The translations under genes were made by a program, and so were the position numbers. This document shows, piece after piece, positions 6,859-15,716 of a stretch of 64,000 nt of DNA. Under the pieces are notes generated by a model. It was not told the DNA's origin and did not search any database. It saw nothing but the letters and a program-made list of their open reading frames with translations. Position 1 is the first letter of the stretch. Each line of letters begins with the position of its first letter. This DNA comes from Ruminococcus sp. GTDB lineage: Bacteria > Bacillota > Clostridia > Oscillospirales > Acutalibacteraceae. The DNA lies in contig DPHV01000024.1 of assembly GCA_003521625.1 (NCBI GenBank), forward strand, positions 300,815 through 364,814. Reading direction: 5' to 3'.

Positions 6859-9093
6859 ATGGGAGCACACATTAAATTACCTGACAGCCTTAAATCATGG
6901 AAAATCATCTCTCGCCTGCCTGACGACAACGGCAACGAGATTTATAAAGTAAGCAAGAAGGATTTTGACGGAACAGTAATTTCCGGTATGCTTCGTTACG
7001 TAGTAATTAAAAATGATGAATACAATATAGAGAACACTGATTTTATCAATGATGAAGCTTCATTTTTAAAAACAATCTCACAGTCCGGCGATTGCTTCAA
7101 CTACCTTGATGTTTATGTGAATAACAATCCTGCAAAGAAGAAAATTGAATTTTTTATAGTTACTGAGGATTTAAAGAGTTTATCGGAAATTATGAAATCA
7201 AAGGACTTTGATGAAAATAAAGTCCTTGATTTTGGTATCCAGATGAGCGCAATTCTTGAAAGGCTTGAATCAAGAAATATTTATCACGGCAACATCAATC
7301 CAGATGATATTTTTATTACATTTGACGGCAAATACAAGCTTGGCGGATTCTCGGACTTTGAGAGCAAGATTGATGATATGTCATTTATTGCCCCGGAAAT
7401 ATTCAAAAAGGAAAGTGCCGACTTTACTACGGACATATACTCACTTGGATTGATTATGTATTCAATGAGCAACAACGGCAAAATTCCGTTTGAAAATGAC
7501 GAAATCGGCAAGAATGACGCTGTAAAAATGCGCTTTGACGGCAAATCTGTTACAGCACCGAAAAACGGAAGCGAAAAGCTCAAAAGCGTTATTATAATCG
7601 CTTGCCAGCCGAATAATGATAACAGATGGAAAAATGCCGGAAATATTAAAAATGCATTGACTTCTATCAAGCAGGAAGCTGCTAATTCAATTGCTGACGA
7701 AACACTGATTGTTCCGGAAACAACTGATTTTGAAGGTAATGTATTCGAAGAGTATGATTACAGCGGATTTGATGATACGGCAAAATCAGCGGCAGAAGTT
7801 CTTCCGGTTATGGGTGCGATTTCTGATTCAGACAATACTACAGCAAATACAGCGACTGCGGAAGAAAATACTGCTACAGACAATATTGAGAACACTGCAC
7901 CCGATGAAAACGAATTCGTCGAGATTGAAGAAGTTACCGAAGCAAATGACAACGCTGATACTACATCGGCAAACTTCGGAAATAAAACAAAAGATTTATC
8001 AGAAAATGAACATCAAAGCTATGAGCCTTTGCAAGAGGTAAAAGTTAATCCAAATACATCTGCGCCTGAAAATACTGATGAATTTGAAATTGATAACAGA
8101 GTATTTGAAAATTACGAAGTTCAGAAAAAAGCAAAGAGTTTTCAGGAACAGGCAAAAGAAAAAGATTACGGCGACTTCTTTGAGGACTCGGAACCTGTTA
8201 CAAAAGAGAAGCCAAAAGAAGATAATTCTTCTGAATATGATGTTAAAAATGACAAAGAACTTAATATTTTTGAAACTGATGAATTTGCGGACGAAGAAAC
8301 AAACAAATCATCAAAAAGCAAGAAAAACGCTGTTATAATTACAATCTGCGTTATTATAACTCTTGCTGCGTTGGGATTTATTGCTTACTGTTTAATAAGC
8401 GGTCTTGGTAAAAATAATGAAAACAATTTCACAACTTCGCCGACAGAAATAGAAACAACTGTTCAGAGTACAACTGAAAAAACTACTACCGTTCCGCCTA
8501 CAACAGTTGCTCCGACTACTGTCGCTGTTGATAAAACTGTAACTCCTGTTGTCGGATACGGCTACAGCTATGCTAAAAAGTTACTTGAGCAGGAAGGTTT
8601 TACTGTCGAAATCGGTGATTACGCTTACAGTGAATATTGGCCTGAAGGATATGTTATTGCCCAGTCACCGTCGGGAGATACTACTGCTAAAAGCGGCACT
8701 GTTGTAACACTTGACATTTCACTTGGTTTAATTGAGCCAGAAACAACCGTTGCTCCGACAGAGGAACCTGTTCAGGCAACGAAAGCACAGCAGAGCCAAT
8801 CAAACGGTTCAGATAACAGCTATATTTTTTCAAACAGTTCTTCTGCATATTTAAGTAAATCCGATGTTTCTGCATTGAGTGACAATAATCTCACTCTTGC
8901 TCTTAATGAAATATATGCAAGAAGAGGCAGAATTTTTAAAGACTCTGCCCTTTCAAGCTATTTCAATTCAAAATCCTGGTATACACCCAAATATACGCAA
9001 GAGGAGTTTGACAAGAACGTAACTTTTAATGATTATGAACAGAAAAATCTACAGCTGATGATTAATGAGCAGAAAAAAAGAGGATTGAGATAA
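6859..9093 (+). CDS. Membrane-anchored pseudokinase with PASTA and YARHG domains
   Basis: A 744-residue protein in four parts. Residues about 10-275 form a Ser/Thr-kinase-like fold that keeps structural motifs (IAPEIF for APE; TTDIYSLGLIMY for helix F). It has lost the catalytic ones: HRD is HGN (143-145), the catalytic-loop Lys is Asn (INPDD), and DFG is GGF. A long acidic, low-complexity region follows. One membrane helix (about 490-515) leads to an extracytoplasmic Thr-Pro-rich linker, one PASTA repeat (about 560-623) and a C-terminal YARHG domain (EIYARRGRIF, about 668-744). PASTA domains elsewhere bind muropeptide or beta-lactam. Binding without phosphorylation, hence an envelope-sensing scaffold, is inferred. 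The start at 6859 fits the AAGGAG site better than an upstream ATG at 6823. Confidence 0.8.
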   Translation: MGAHIKLPDSLKSWKIISRLPDDNGNEIYKVSKKDFDGTVISGMLRYVVIKNDEYNIENTDFINDEASFLKTISQSGDCFNYLDVYVNNNPAKKKIEFFIVTEDLKSLSEIMKSKDFDENKVLDFGIQMSAILERLESRNIYHGNINPDDIFITFDGKYKLGGFSDFESKIDDMSFIAPEIFKKESADFTTDIYSLGLIMYSMSNNGKIPFENDEIGKNDAVKMRFDGKSVTAPKNGSEKLKSVIIIACQPNNDNRWKNAGNIKNALTSIKQEAANSIADETLIVPETTDFEGNVFEEYDYSGFDDTAKSAAEVLPVMGAISDSDNTTANTATAEENTATDNIENTAPDENEFVEIEEVTEANDNADTTSANFGNKTKDLSENEHQSYEPLQEVKVNPNTSAPENTDEFEIDNRVFENYEVQKKAKSFQEQAKEKDYGDFFEDSEPVTKEKPKEDNSSEYDVKNDKELNIFETDEFADEETNKSSKSKKNAVIITICVIITLAALGFIAYCLISGLGKNNENNFTTSPTEIETTVQSTTEKTTTVPPTTVAPTTVAVDKTVTPVVGYGYSYAKKLLEQEGFTVEIGDYAYSEYWPEGYVIAQSPSGDTTAKSGTVVTLDISLGLIEPETTVAPTEEPVQATKAQQSQSNGSDNSYIFSNSSSAYLSKSDVSALSDNNLTLALNEIYARRGRIFKDSALSSYFNSKSWYTPKYTQEEFDKNVTFNDYEQKNLQLMINEQKKRGLR

Positions 9094-9138
9094 AATAAAA
9101 AATCAGGAAGCCAATTTACAAACAGGAGTAAGTAGTTT

Positions 9139-10857
9139 ATGAAAGAGAAAATACTGAATATACTGAAAAGTGATTTGTTTTTTGCTGTTGTTGTAAACGT
9201 TGTTATTATGTTATTCTGCATAGAGGTAACAACCTTCTCATACGACAGCAGCAAAGATTTTTACAATTCGCTGTATATTTGTAATCAGCATTTTTACTAC
9301 AGCAGTACAATAAATTACATACTTTCTACTATAATCGGTTCTGTTCAGTATGTTTTTGACGGATTTAACTGCTTTGTGCTTGCGCAGATTCTTCTGTCTT
9401 TCAGTGCTTTTGTTTCAATTACCTTTGTTTTTGCCGACAAATACAGCAAAAGAAAATCAGCAATTATTACTTTGCTTATAAATATTCTTTTTGCATTAAA
9501 CCACTATGCTGACATTCACAGCAGTAAAACAGCGGCTTTGCTTATTACGGCAGGATTTTTGCTTTTACTTAATTCAATTAATAACAAGCGCTATAATCTA
9601 CCTTGTTGGATTGGTGCGGCAGAAGTTGCCTTTGGTTCATTCTTTGACTATAAATACTTCTTTATAGGTCTTGCATTTGCTGTTGCTTTCTTTATAGGAG
9701 ATTTAATTTCAAAGAGAAAATATAAAATTGCATTCAGAAAATTTTTCTGGTATTTCAGACCATTTTTAATTGTTTTTGCACTTGTCACGCTCCTTGTTAC
9801 AGGACTTAATCAATACTCTTATTCCGTTAATCACGCTACAGAAGAAGCTGCGAGCTACTATGAATATGAGCAGGTAACAGACTCAATATCCACCCTGCCC
9901 TATCCGAATTTTGCAGACCACAAAGCCGAACTTAAGAGCGTTGGAATTACAACAGAAAATGAATATGAACTTCTGAAAAACGGCTACATTGACAAAGATA
10001 ATTCGCTTAATACTACAACTCTGAAACTAATTTCTGACATTCAGCAGAAGGAAAACAGCAAAACTCTTCTTTTTGTAGCGGGAAATATTTTTACGGATAT
10101 TTCTTTCCACCTCGCATCTTTTGACTGCTATGCAATAATTTATCTTGTATTTTTAGCGTTATCAGTTATTTTTATTGTTTTCCACAAACGGCGTTTCGCA
10201 TTTTTCCCGTTTCTCTATATTGCAACAGGTCTTATTTCAAGCATATTGCTTCGTTATCTTTTCTCGGGCGAAACTTACCTGATTTACGGAATATGGATGA
10301 TGATGTATGTATTCTTGATGTACTCGTTTAATTTTGAGCAGGCAAGACCGAAAAAAAATCCACCTGTTCTGCGAATGAAAAACAGCTATATCTTTATTTC
10401 CGGAATATGCGTAATCAGCCTTTTCCTTTGCTACAGTATGGTATTTCAGAATACTGCAAATCCGATTAAAGAAAGCGACAGCCCTCAAGGTTTGTTTGCT
10501 GAAATTGACAGACATCCTGACAGATATTACGTCCTCGACCCTAATACGGGTATTGATTATATGAAATACACCGAAAACTATATCCATCCGCTATGGGGTT
10601 TCCGCCAGGGTTTTCTTGAGAATGTTGACGGTTTCGGATATTTTCATAACACCGATGAACTTCGCAAAAGAAGTATGTCTGAAAATATTTATGAAGCAGT
10701 TCTAACGTATAATAAGATTTATGTTATCGATAAAAATATCACCTTCAGAAAAGAGCGTTATTTAACTTTAAAATACGCAGAAGAAGGTAAATCGGTAAGC
10801 TACAATCAGATGTCAGAAATTGACGGATATAAGATTTATACTGTTACACAGAAATAA
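9139..10857 (+). CDS. Polytopic membrane protein of unknown function
   Basis: This 572-residue protein has about ten predicted membrane segments. One lies at the N-terminus (about 12-35), a cluster from about 60 to 240, and further segments from about 330 to 440. An extracytoplasmic-looking loop (about 240-310) and a soluble C-terminal region (about 445-572) are the main hydrophilic parts. The overall shape recalls GT-C-type lipid-linked glycosyltransferases or O-antigen/teichoic acid membrane enzymes, but I recognise no diagnostic motif and do not assign a function. It starts 45 bp after the pseudokinase gene with an AGGAG ribosome binding site and no intervening terminator, so the two are probably one operon. 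A strong terminator follows. Confidence 0.75.
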   Translation: MKEKILNILKSDLFFAVVVNVVIMLFCIEVTTFSYDSSKDFYNSLYICNQHFYYSSTINYILSTIIGSVQYVFDGFNCFVLAQILLSFSAFVSITFVFADKYSKRKSAIITLLINILFALNHYADIHSSKTAALLITAGFLLLLNSINNKRYNLPCWIGAAEVAFGSFFDYKYFFIGLAFAVAFFIGDLISKRKYKIAFRKFFWYFRPFLIVFALVTLLVTGLNQYSYSVNHATEEAASYYEYEQVTDSISTLPYPNFADHKAELKSVGITTENEYELLKNGYIDKDNSLNTTTLKLISDIQQKENSKTLLFVAGNIFTDISFHLASFDCYAIIYLVFLALSVIFIVFHKRRFAFFPFLYIATGLISSILLRYLFSGETYLIYGIWMMMYVFLMYSFNFEQARPKKNPPVLRMKNSYIFISGICVISLFLCYSMVFQNTANPIKESDSPQGLFAEIDRHPDRYYVLDPNTGIDYMKYTENYIHPLWGFRQGFLENVDGFGYFHNTDELRKRSMSENIYEAVLTYNKIYVIDKNITFRKERYLTLKYAEEGKSVSYNQMSEIDGYKIYTVTQK

Positions 10858-10874
10858 AACTTTACAAAAAATCA

Positions 10875-10917
10875 CCGCCTAAAATGATATGCTTCATTTT
10901 AGGCGGATTTTTTTATG
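10875..10917 (+). terminator. Strong intrinsic terminator, likely bidirectional
   Basis: A perfect 13-bp stem (CCGCCTAAAATGA/TCATTTTAGGCGG, 10875-10887 and 10894-10906) with a 6-nt loop is followed by ATTTTTTTA. On the other strand an A-run at 10865-10871 gives a T-run as well, so it can also stop the converging blaI transcript. Confidence 0.92.
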
Positions 10918-11012
10918 CTAAATACTTTTAAAAACTTTTTTAATTTTAGCATCAATATACTGTTTGTCGATATATTAACATCTTTGAGTACAAGTCAGAC
11001 CTGCACTCCAAA

Positions 11013-11455
11013 TCAATTATAAATAAGATAATCTTCAGGATTAATAGTAAAAGGCTGAATTTCAACGTAACCGTCGGAATATGAATTGTAAGAATCATCC
11101 TCAGCGTTACTGTAATTGTTGTAATAACTTTCATCTGAATAATCGTTGTAATAATACTCTGTATCATTATTATCAACAAACTCTTCAGTTGTTTTACTTT
11201 CAGCATCTGCATCCTGCGGTACGCTTTCTTCTTTCTTTTTTTCAGGCTTTTGCTGCTCTGTAGGCTTTGTTGTCGGTTCGGTAGCCGGTGCTGTTGTAGG
11301 CGGCTCGGCAAAAGCGAAAGATATTTTTTGAAAATTATTAATTGCTGATTCCTGTTTTTCAGAATGAATTTCCAAAGCCGAAGTAATATTACTGCAATTA
11401 TTAGCATTGACGCTGCAACGCTCATATTAAAAATCTTTGTAAAAATAGTCTCCAC
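11013..11455 (-). pseudogene. Collapsed blaR1-type (peptidase M56) gene remnant
   Basis: Two bases after the blaI stop, a GTG at 11455 with a GAGGGGG ribosome binding site opens METIFTKIFNMSVAASMLII, which matches the N-terminus and first helix of BlaR1/MecR1-type M56 antirepressors. After about 30 residues that frame degenerates to Lys/Arg/Leu-rich nonsense. A different frame (11013 to about 11375) encodes a plausible natural tail, TTAPATEPTTKPTEQQKPEK and then a very acidic Tyr/Asn/Asp-rich end. The zinc protease domain (HExxH) and the other helices, some 300-400 residues, are absent. I read this as an internal deletion with a frameshift. A short functional protein made by programmed frameshifting cannot be ruled out. 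Confidence 0.6.
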
Positions 11456-11457
11456 TG

Positions 11458-11820
11458 CTATTCCCCCTCGTAGGAATCAATAAGCTTTTTAATTTCAGAT
11501 ACTTCTTCTTTAGACAGCTTTTTCTTTGAGGTAAAGGCTGTCAGAAATGCGGGCAAAGAACCGTTAAATGCTTCGTCAACGAAATTTGTGCTCTGCATTG
11601 AGTAAAAATCATCACGTGAAATTTTAGCAGTAACTACACCGTCCGAATACTGAAAAAGCCCTCTGTCCGAAAGTCTTTTCAAAACCGTATAGGTTGTGGT
11701 ACGTTTCCAGTTTAATTCTTTTTCGCAGATTTTAATAAGTTCAGAGGTTGTAAGCGGCACGTTTTCCCAGACTAAATCTGCAAAATGCGATTCTACTGCA
11801 CCAAGCTTTGTATTATTCAT
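11458..11820 (-). CDS. blaI: BlaI/MecI family transcriptional repressor
   Basis: This 120-residue winged-helix repressor (start ATG at 11820) has the family pattern. The N-terminal DNA-binding domain includes LGAVESHFADLVWENVPLTT and the recognition-helix segment WKRTTTYTVLKRLSDRGL. A C-terminal dimerisation part follows, with the Asn-Phe-Val region where BlaR1 cleavage occurs in relatives. A TTG at 11835 would add five residues, but neither start has a convincing ribosome binding site. Upstream lies a promoter overlapped by a 7-bp inverted repeat typical of BlaI operators, so autoregulation is likely. Its usual partner, blaR1, follows directly but is a remnant. No beta-lactamase gene is near. 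Confidence 0.88.
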   Translation of the reverse strand: MNNTKLGAVESHFADLVWENVPLTTSELIKICEKELNWKRTTTYTVLKRLSDRGLFQYSDGVVTAKISRDDFYSMQSTNFVDEAFNGSLPAFLTAFTSKKKLSKEEVSEIKKLIDSYEGE

Positions 11821-11856
11821 TTTTACACCGTCCAATTCACTTTATTTTACATCTAT

Positions 11857-11885
11857 AGTCTACCATTTGTAGACTCCTTTGTCAA
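11857..11885 (-). promoter_or_regulatory. blaI promoter with overlapping BlaI-type operator
   Basis: Reading leftwards, TTGACA (plus-strand 11880-11885), a 17-bp spacer and TAGACT (11857-11862) form a promoter 37 bp before blaI. Within it AGTCTAC and GTAGACT (11857-11863 and 11869-11875) form a perfect inverted repeat with a 5-bp centre. It contains the TACA/TGTA core seen in BlaI/MecI operators and covers the -10 and part of the spacer. Repressor binding there would block polymerase. Confidence 0.7.
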
Positions 11886-11940
11886 GCATTTTCAGTATAA
11901 ATGTTGTCTGTAATTTTACTTTTTTATAATATTTAAACAA

Positions 11941-11975
11941 AAGAGGACTGACATATATAAACTGTCAATCCTCTT
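11941..11975 (-). terminator. Hairpin terminator overlapping the end of the RluA-type gene
   Basis: A 13-pair stem with one mismatch (11941-11953 with 11963-11975) is followed on the minus strand by TTGTTTAAATATT. The stop codon of the pseudouridine synthase gene lies within the stem, so translation to the end would compete with folding. Confidence 0.65.
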
Positions 11976-12849
11976 GTTTTGTTATTTTATCAAGTATTTT
12001 CTGCATATCTTTGGGTAGATTACTGCTTACGGAAATTGTATTTCCGTTTACAGGGTGGACAAATCTCATTTCTCCGCAATGGAGAGTCTGACGTGATATA
12101 AGCTCAAGACTTCCGCCGTATAAATCATCACCGAGCAACGGATGTCCGATTGATGACATATGACAACGAATCTGGTGGGTTTTACCGGTTTCAAGCCAAA
12201 GTTTAATATAAGATATTTCACCGTCAGTAAATATCACTTCATAGTGCGTAATTGCAGGAGCTCCGCTATCGAGCACGTGACGGACGATTTTGGAGTCACT
12301 TTTTAAGCCGATTGGCGCACTTATTGTACCACCGCAATCTAACTTGCCGTGACAAAGAGCAAAATAAATTTTATTAACTTTATTCTTTAGCGTATTTGCG
12401 CAGAATTTATTTTTTGCAATCAGAACAAGTCCCGATGTATCCTTATCAAGCCGATTAATCGCCCTGAAAACATAGTTCTCTCCCCTATTTTTCATATAGT
12501 AAGTTACTATATTTGCAAGAGTGTTGGTTTGGTGCTGTTTCACCGGATGAACAGGCATTGAGTGTGGCTTGTTTACAATTAATATATGTTTGTCCTCGAA
12601 AACAATATCAAGATTTCCTTCTACAGGAACGATTTCCGACTCTTCCTCTGGAAGATTAATCTCTACTTTGCTTCCTGCCTTTGTAAAATCAACGGTGCGT
12701 AAAATTTTTCCGTCCATCAAAATACCGTCTTTTTTTCGCTTGAGCTGTGTTATCATTCTTGCAGACAAGTGACAGTGTTTTCTTAAAAAGGCAATTGCCT
12801 TTTTGCCGTCATATTCATCGGAAACTATAAATTCGAGTTTTTCAGACAT
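11965..12849 (-). CDS. RluA family RNA pseudouridine synthase
   Basis: It isomerises specific uridines of rRNA or tRNA to pseudouridine. The 294-residue protein has an N-terminal S4-like RNA-binding segment (about 15-80) followed by the catalytic domain with the RluA signature NRLDKDTSGL; Asp135 is the predicted nucleophile. KTHQIRCHM and HPLLGDDLYGG downstream are standard family motifs. Sequence alone does not tell RluC-, RluD- or YhcT-type targets apart. The start overlaps the end of the DUF1294 gene by 8 bp, so translation of the two is probably coupled. Confidence 0.92.
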   Translation of the reverse strand: MSEKLEFIVSDEYDGKKAIAFLRKHCHLSARMITQLKRKKDGILMDGKILRTVDFTKAGSKVEINLPEEESEIVPVEGNLDIVFEDKHILIVNKPHSMPVHPVKQHQTNTLANIVTYYMKNRGENYVFRAINRLDKDTSGLVLIAKNKFCANTLKNKVNKIYFALCHGKLDCGGTISAPIGLKSDSKIVRHVLDSGAPAITHYEVIFTDGEISYIKLWLETGKTHQIRCHMSSIGHPLLGDDLYGGSLELISRQTLHCGEMRFVHPVNGNTISVSSNLPKDMQKILDKITKQED

Positions 12850-13126
12850 ACAAATATCTCCAAATCAAGAACGCAATTATAATCTGACATATTAATATAA
12901 AAGGGATTCCAAGCATAAACTTAAAATGCCTTGTTTTATGCCTTATAAAGAGCATTGTTATGTACATACAAATACTGCCACCTAAAACTGACAAAAGTAA
13001 TAGCGTACTTTCTTTAACACGCCAGCGTCTTTTTACGGCACAAACCTTGTCGTAAATCGTCACAATTACAGCTATAAGATTTATCAGGATAAGATATATC
13101 GCAAGAATAATTACAAAAATGTTCAT
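12842..13126 (-). CDS. DUF1294 family small membrane protein
   Basis: This 94-residue membrane protein has about three hydrophobic segments (4-26, 40-60, 70-92) and the family pattern YDKVCAVKRRWRVKE, LLLLSVLGGS and RHKTRHFKF. Function is unknown for the family. A longer reading frame extends upstream, but the ATG at 13126 is chosen because a GGAG ribosome binding site lies 5 bp before it and the extension is antisense to the divergent hydrolase gene. It overlaps the pseudouridine synthase gene by 8 bp at its 3' end. Confidence 0.82.
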   Translation of the reverse strand: MNIFVIILAIYLILINLIAVIVTIYDKVCAVKRRWRVKESTLLLLSVLGGSICMYITMLFIRHKTRHFKFMLGIPFILICQIIIAFLIWRYLYV

Positions 13127-13131
13127 AAAAA

Positions 13132-13140
13132 CTCCGGAGG
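13132..13140. promoter_or_regulatory. Palindrome serving as ribosome binding site on both strands
   Basis: The palindrome CTCCGGAG (13132-13139) supplies GGAG for the leftward DUF1294 start at 13126 and GGAGG (13136-13140) for the rightward TTG start at 13149. Only 22 bp separate the two start codons, so each gene's promoter must lie inside the other gene. Confidence 0.7.
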
Positions 13141-13148
13141 ATGATATT

Positions 13149-14381
13149 TTGAAAATTAATAAGATGATACCGATACTGCTTTCTGTTGTAATACTAATCG
13201 GCGTAACAGCCGTAAGTTCAATAAGAAAAGCAGGGTCGCCTTCTGTATCAAAAACAGTAAGCACAATTGATGAAACAGACCATTCAACCAAAGACGAGGC
13301 AACAAAAACAAATTTTGATGAAATGAGAGGTGTGTGGATTTCATATATTGAGCTGAGTATGGAAAAAGAAAGCGATAAGAGCGAACAGGCTTTCAGAAAT
13401 AAATTCGATAAAATCGCTGAAAACAGTAAGGGCTACGGATTAAATACGCTGATTGTTCAGGTGCGACCTTACGGTGATGCACTTTATAAATCAGATTATT
13501 ATCCTTGGTCCCATATTCTGACGGGAACGCAAGGCAAGAATCCGGGATATGACCCCCTGAAAATTATGTGCGAGATAAGCAGAAAATACGGAATGCAAAT
13601 TCACGCATGGGTTAATCCTTACAGGGTTACGTTAAATGAAACGCCGGGTGAACTTTCTGCCGACAATCCTTATGTCAAAAATAAAAATCTCGGTTTAACT
13701 ACAGACAGCGGAATAATCCTTGACCCGTCGAATAAAAAAGCAAGAGAGCTGATAATTAACGGTGTCGTTGAAATTGTAAAGAATTATGACATTGACGGAA
13801 TTCAGTTTGACGATTATTTCTATCCCGAAGATATAGGTGATTGCGACAGCAAAAGCTATGATAATTATGTTTCAGAGGTTGGCGAGAATAACAGTATGAA
13901 TGTTGACAACTGGCGGCTTGCAAGTGTAAATATGCTGATTTGTGAAACGTACAAGGCGATTCATTCTGAAAGCAATGATGTTGCATTTGGGATTTCCCCG
14001 CAAGGTAACATTGATAATAACAAGAAGCTTTATGCCGACGTAAAATCGTGGTGCAATTGCAGAGGTTTTGTTGATTACATATGTCCTCAGATTTATTTCA
14101 GCACAGAAAATCCAGCTCTTACATTTGAAGATGCTCTTGAAACATGGAGCACGCTTGACTATGACGAAAACGTTAAGCTCTATGTCGGATTGGCTGGTTA
14201 TAAGGCAGGAACCGACGAAGACGAAGGCACATGGGCACAGTCAAGCAGTATTCTCGCTGATGAATACAAAATTTTAAAAAACAATAAAAAAGCGGAAGGA
14301 TTTATGATTTACAGCTACAACAGCCTAATTTCTGATGACAGCCGTGAAGAAATGCAGAATTTAAGGAATCTGCTACACTAA
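13149..14381 (+). CDS. GHL10-type putative glycoside hydrolase (DUF187), secreted or anchored
   Basis: The 410-residue protein (TTG start at 13149 after GGAGG) has one N-terminal hydrophobic helix (about 6-24), then a TIM-barrel domain of the glycosyl hydrolase-like 10 family. Recognisable family segments are MRGVWISYIEL, LNTLIVQVRPYGDALYKS, IHAWVNPYRV, and DGIQFDDYFYP, whose acidic residues are the likely active centre. Relatives are thought to act on cell wall or exopolysaccharide glycans, but the substrate is not established. The helix suggests export with membrane anchoring. Its last 9 bp overlap the end of the convergent mtaB gene. Confidence 0.88.
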   Translation: MKINKMIPILLSVVILIGVTAVSSIRKAGSPSVSKTVSTIDETDHSTKDEATKTNFDEMRGVWISYIELSMEKESDKSEQAFRNKFDKIAENSKGYGLNTLIVQVRPYGDALYKSDYYPWSHILTGTQGKNPGYDPLKIMCEISRKYGMQIHAWVNPYRVTLNETPGELSADNPYVKNKNLGLTTDSGIILDPSNKKARELIINGVVEIVKNYDIDGIQFDDYFYPEDIGDCDSKSYDNYVSEVGENNSMNVDNWRLASVNMLICETYKAIHSESNDVAFGISPQGNIDNNKKLYADVKSWCNCRGFVDYICPQIYFSTENPALTFEDALETWSTLDYDENVKLYVGLAGYKAGTDEDEGTWAQSSSILADEYKILKNNKKAEGFMIYSYNSLISDDSREEMQNLRNLLH

Positions 14382-15665
14382 TTCACCGGTGCAATAGTCC
14401 TTTTCAGCGGAAACAAGCTTTACATCGGCAATTGTTCCGCAAAGTGAATTATCATTTGAAATAACGTGGACAGGAGTGTAATTTTTTGTGTAGCCTTCAA
14501 GGTAACCGTGGCGCATACGCTCAAAAAGTACACTTTCAACTCTGCCGACTTGTGAAGTTAAAAACTCAAATCGGGATTTTTCAACAAGCGCTCCCATAAG
14601 AGAAGCACGTCTGTCCTTTTCTGCAGGACTCACCTGATTAGGTGCATCTGCCGCCTTTGTTCCCTTACGTTGGGAATAAGGAAAAACGTGAACCTTTGCA
14701 AATCCGATACTTTTTACAAACTCCATTGAAGAAGCAAAATCTTCCTCACTTTCACCTGCAAATCCAACCATTACGTCAGTTGTCATTGAAGAATTTTCAA
14801 AGGCTTTTCTAAGATTGGCAACAATTTGTGCGTATTCTGCGCTGTCATAGTGACGGTTCATATCCTTAAGTGTTTTGTCGCATCCGCTTTGCAGTGACAA
14901 ATGGAACTGGGGGCAAAACTTTTCCTGTGCAGCAAGGCGAGAAATAAGCTTATCGTCCATCTGTTCGGGCTCTATTGAACCGAGCCTTACCCGTTCAATT
15001 CCGTCAATTGAACAGGCAGTTTCTACCGCGTCTGCAAGGTCAAAATTCTCTCCAAGCCCATAAGCAGAAAGGTTAATTCCGACAAGTACGACCTCTTTGT
15101 AGCCGTTAAGAGCAATATTTTCAATCTCTGTTTTTAGGTCTTCAAGAGGCTTTGAACGTACTCTGCCCCTTGCATACGGAATAATGCAATAAGAGCAAAA
15201 ACGGTTACAGCCGTCCTCTATTTTAATAAACGCTCTTGTATGCTCACCGAGTGAAGAAACCGAAAGATTTTCGAAAATTTCGTTCTTTGCAGGGTGCTGT
15301 GAAATATTTACAAAGGTGTGTTTTTCAGCTAAATACTTTTCAAGTGCAGGAATCAGCTCTGCACGTTTTGCATTGCCGAGAACAATATCACAGTCTTTGA
15401 AATTTTTGCTGTCATCAGGAAAAGCCTGCGGCATACAGCCTGTCAGAATTATTATACCGTCAGGATTTGAACGGCGTACTCTGCTGATTACCTTGCGGTT
15501 TTTAGCGTCACTTACCGAGGTTACAGTACAGCTGTTTATTACCGTAATATCAGCTTTTTCTTTATCTTGTGACAAAGTATAACCATTTTTCAGCAAGGCT
15601 TCACGCATTGCCTGCGACTCGTATTGGTTGACTTTACAGCCGAGTGTAACTATATTAAAATTCAT
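14373..15665 (-). CDS. mtaB: tRNA t6A37 methylthiotransferase
   Basis: This radical SAM enzyme converts N6-threonylcarbamoyladenosine 37 of tRNA to its 2-methylthio form. The 430-residue protein shows the two-cluster layout: N-terminal MTTase-domain cysteines C10 (TLGCKVNQYES), C46 and C77, and the radical SAM CxxxCxxC at C153, C157 and C160 in DGCNRFCSYC. A C-terminal TRAM-like region follows. The GCKVNQYE start separates MtaB from MiaB and RimO. Convergent with the GHL10 gene; divergent from the HPr-like gene across 122 bp that hold a repeat-rich promoter. Confidence 0.95.
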   Translation of the reverse strand: MNFNIVTLGCKVNQYESQAMREALLKNGYTLSQDKEKADITVINSCTVTSVSDAKNRKVISRVRRSNPDGIIILTGCMPQAFPDDSKNFKDCDIVLGNAKRAELIPALEKYLAEKHTFVNISQHPAKNEIFENLSVSSLGEHTRAFIKIEDGCNRFCSYCIIPYARGRVRSKPLEDLKTEIENIALNGYKEVVLVGINLSAYGLGENFDLADAVETACSIDGIERVRLGSIEPEQMDDKLISRLAAQEKFCPQFHLSLQSGCDKTLKDMNRHYDSAEYAQIVANLRKAFENSSMTTDVMVGFAGESEEDFASSMEFVKSIGFAKVHVFPYSQRKGTKAADAPNQVSPAEKDRRASLMGALVEKSRFEFLTSQVGRVESVLFERMRHGYLEGYTKNYTPVHVISNDNSLCGTIADVKLVSAEKDYCTGELV

Positions 15666-15716
15666 TAAAGTTTCATCCTTTTTTATACAAATAGTTGAAA
15701 TTGCAAAAAATCATAA

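Noticed and set aside
10952..11455. Full 167-codon frame as an independent protein
   Set aside because: Only the first 30 or so residues look like a protein (BlaR1 N-terminus). The rest is Lys/Arg/Leu-rich and reads out of frame with the more plausible acidic tail, so a remnant is the better call.
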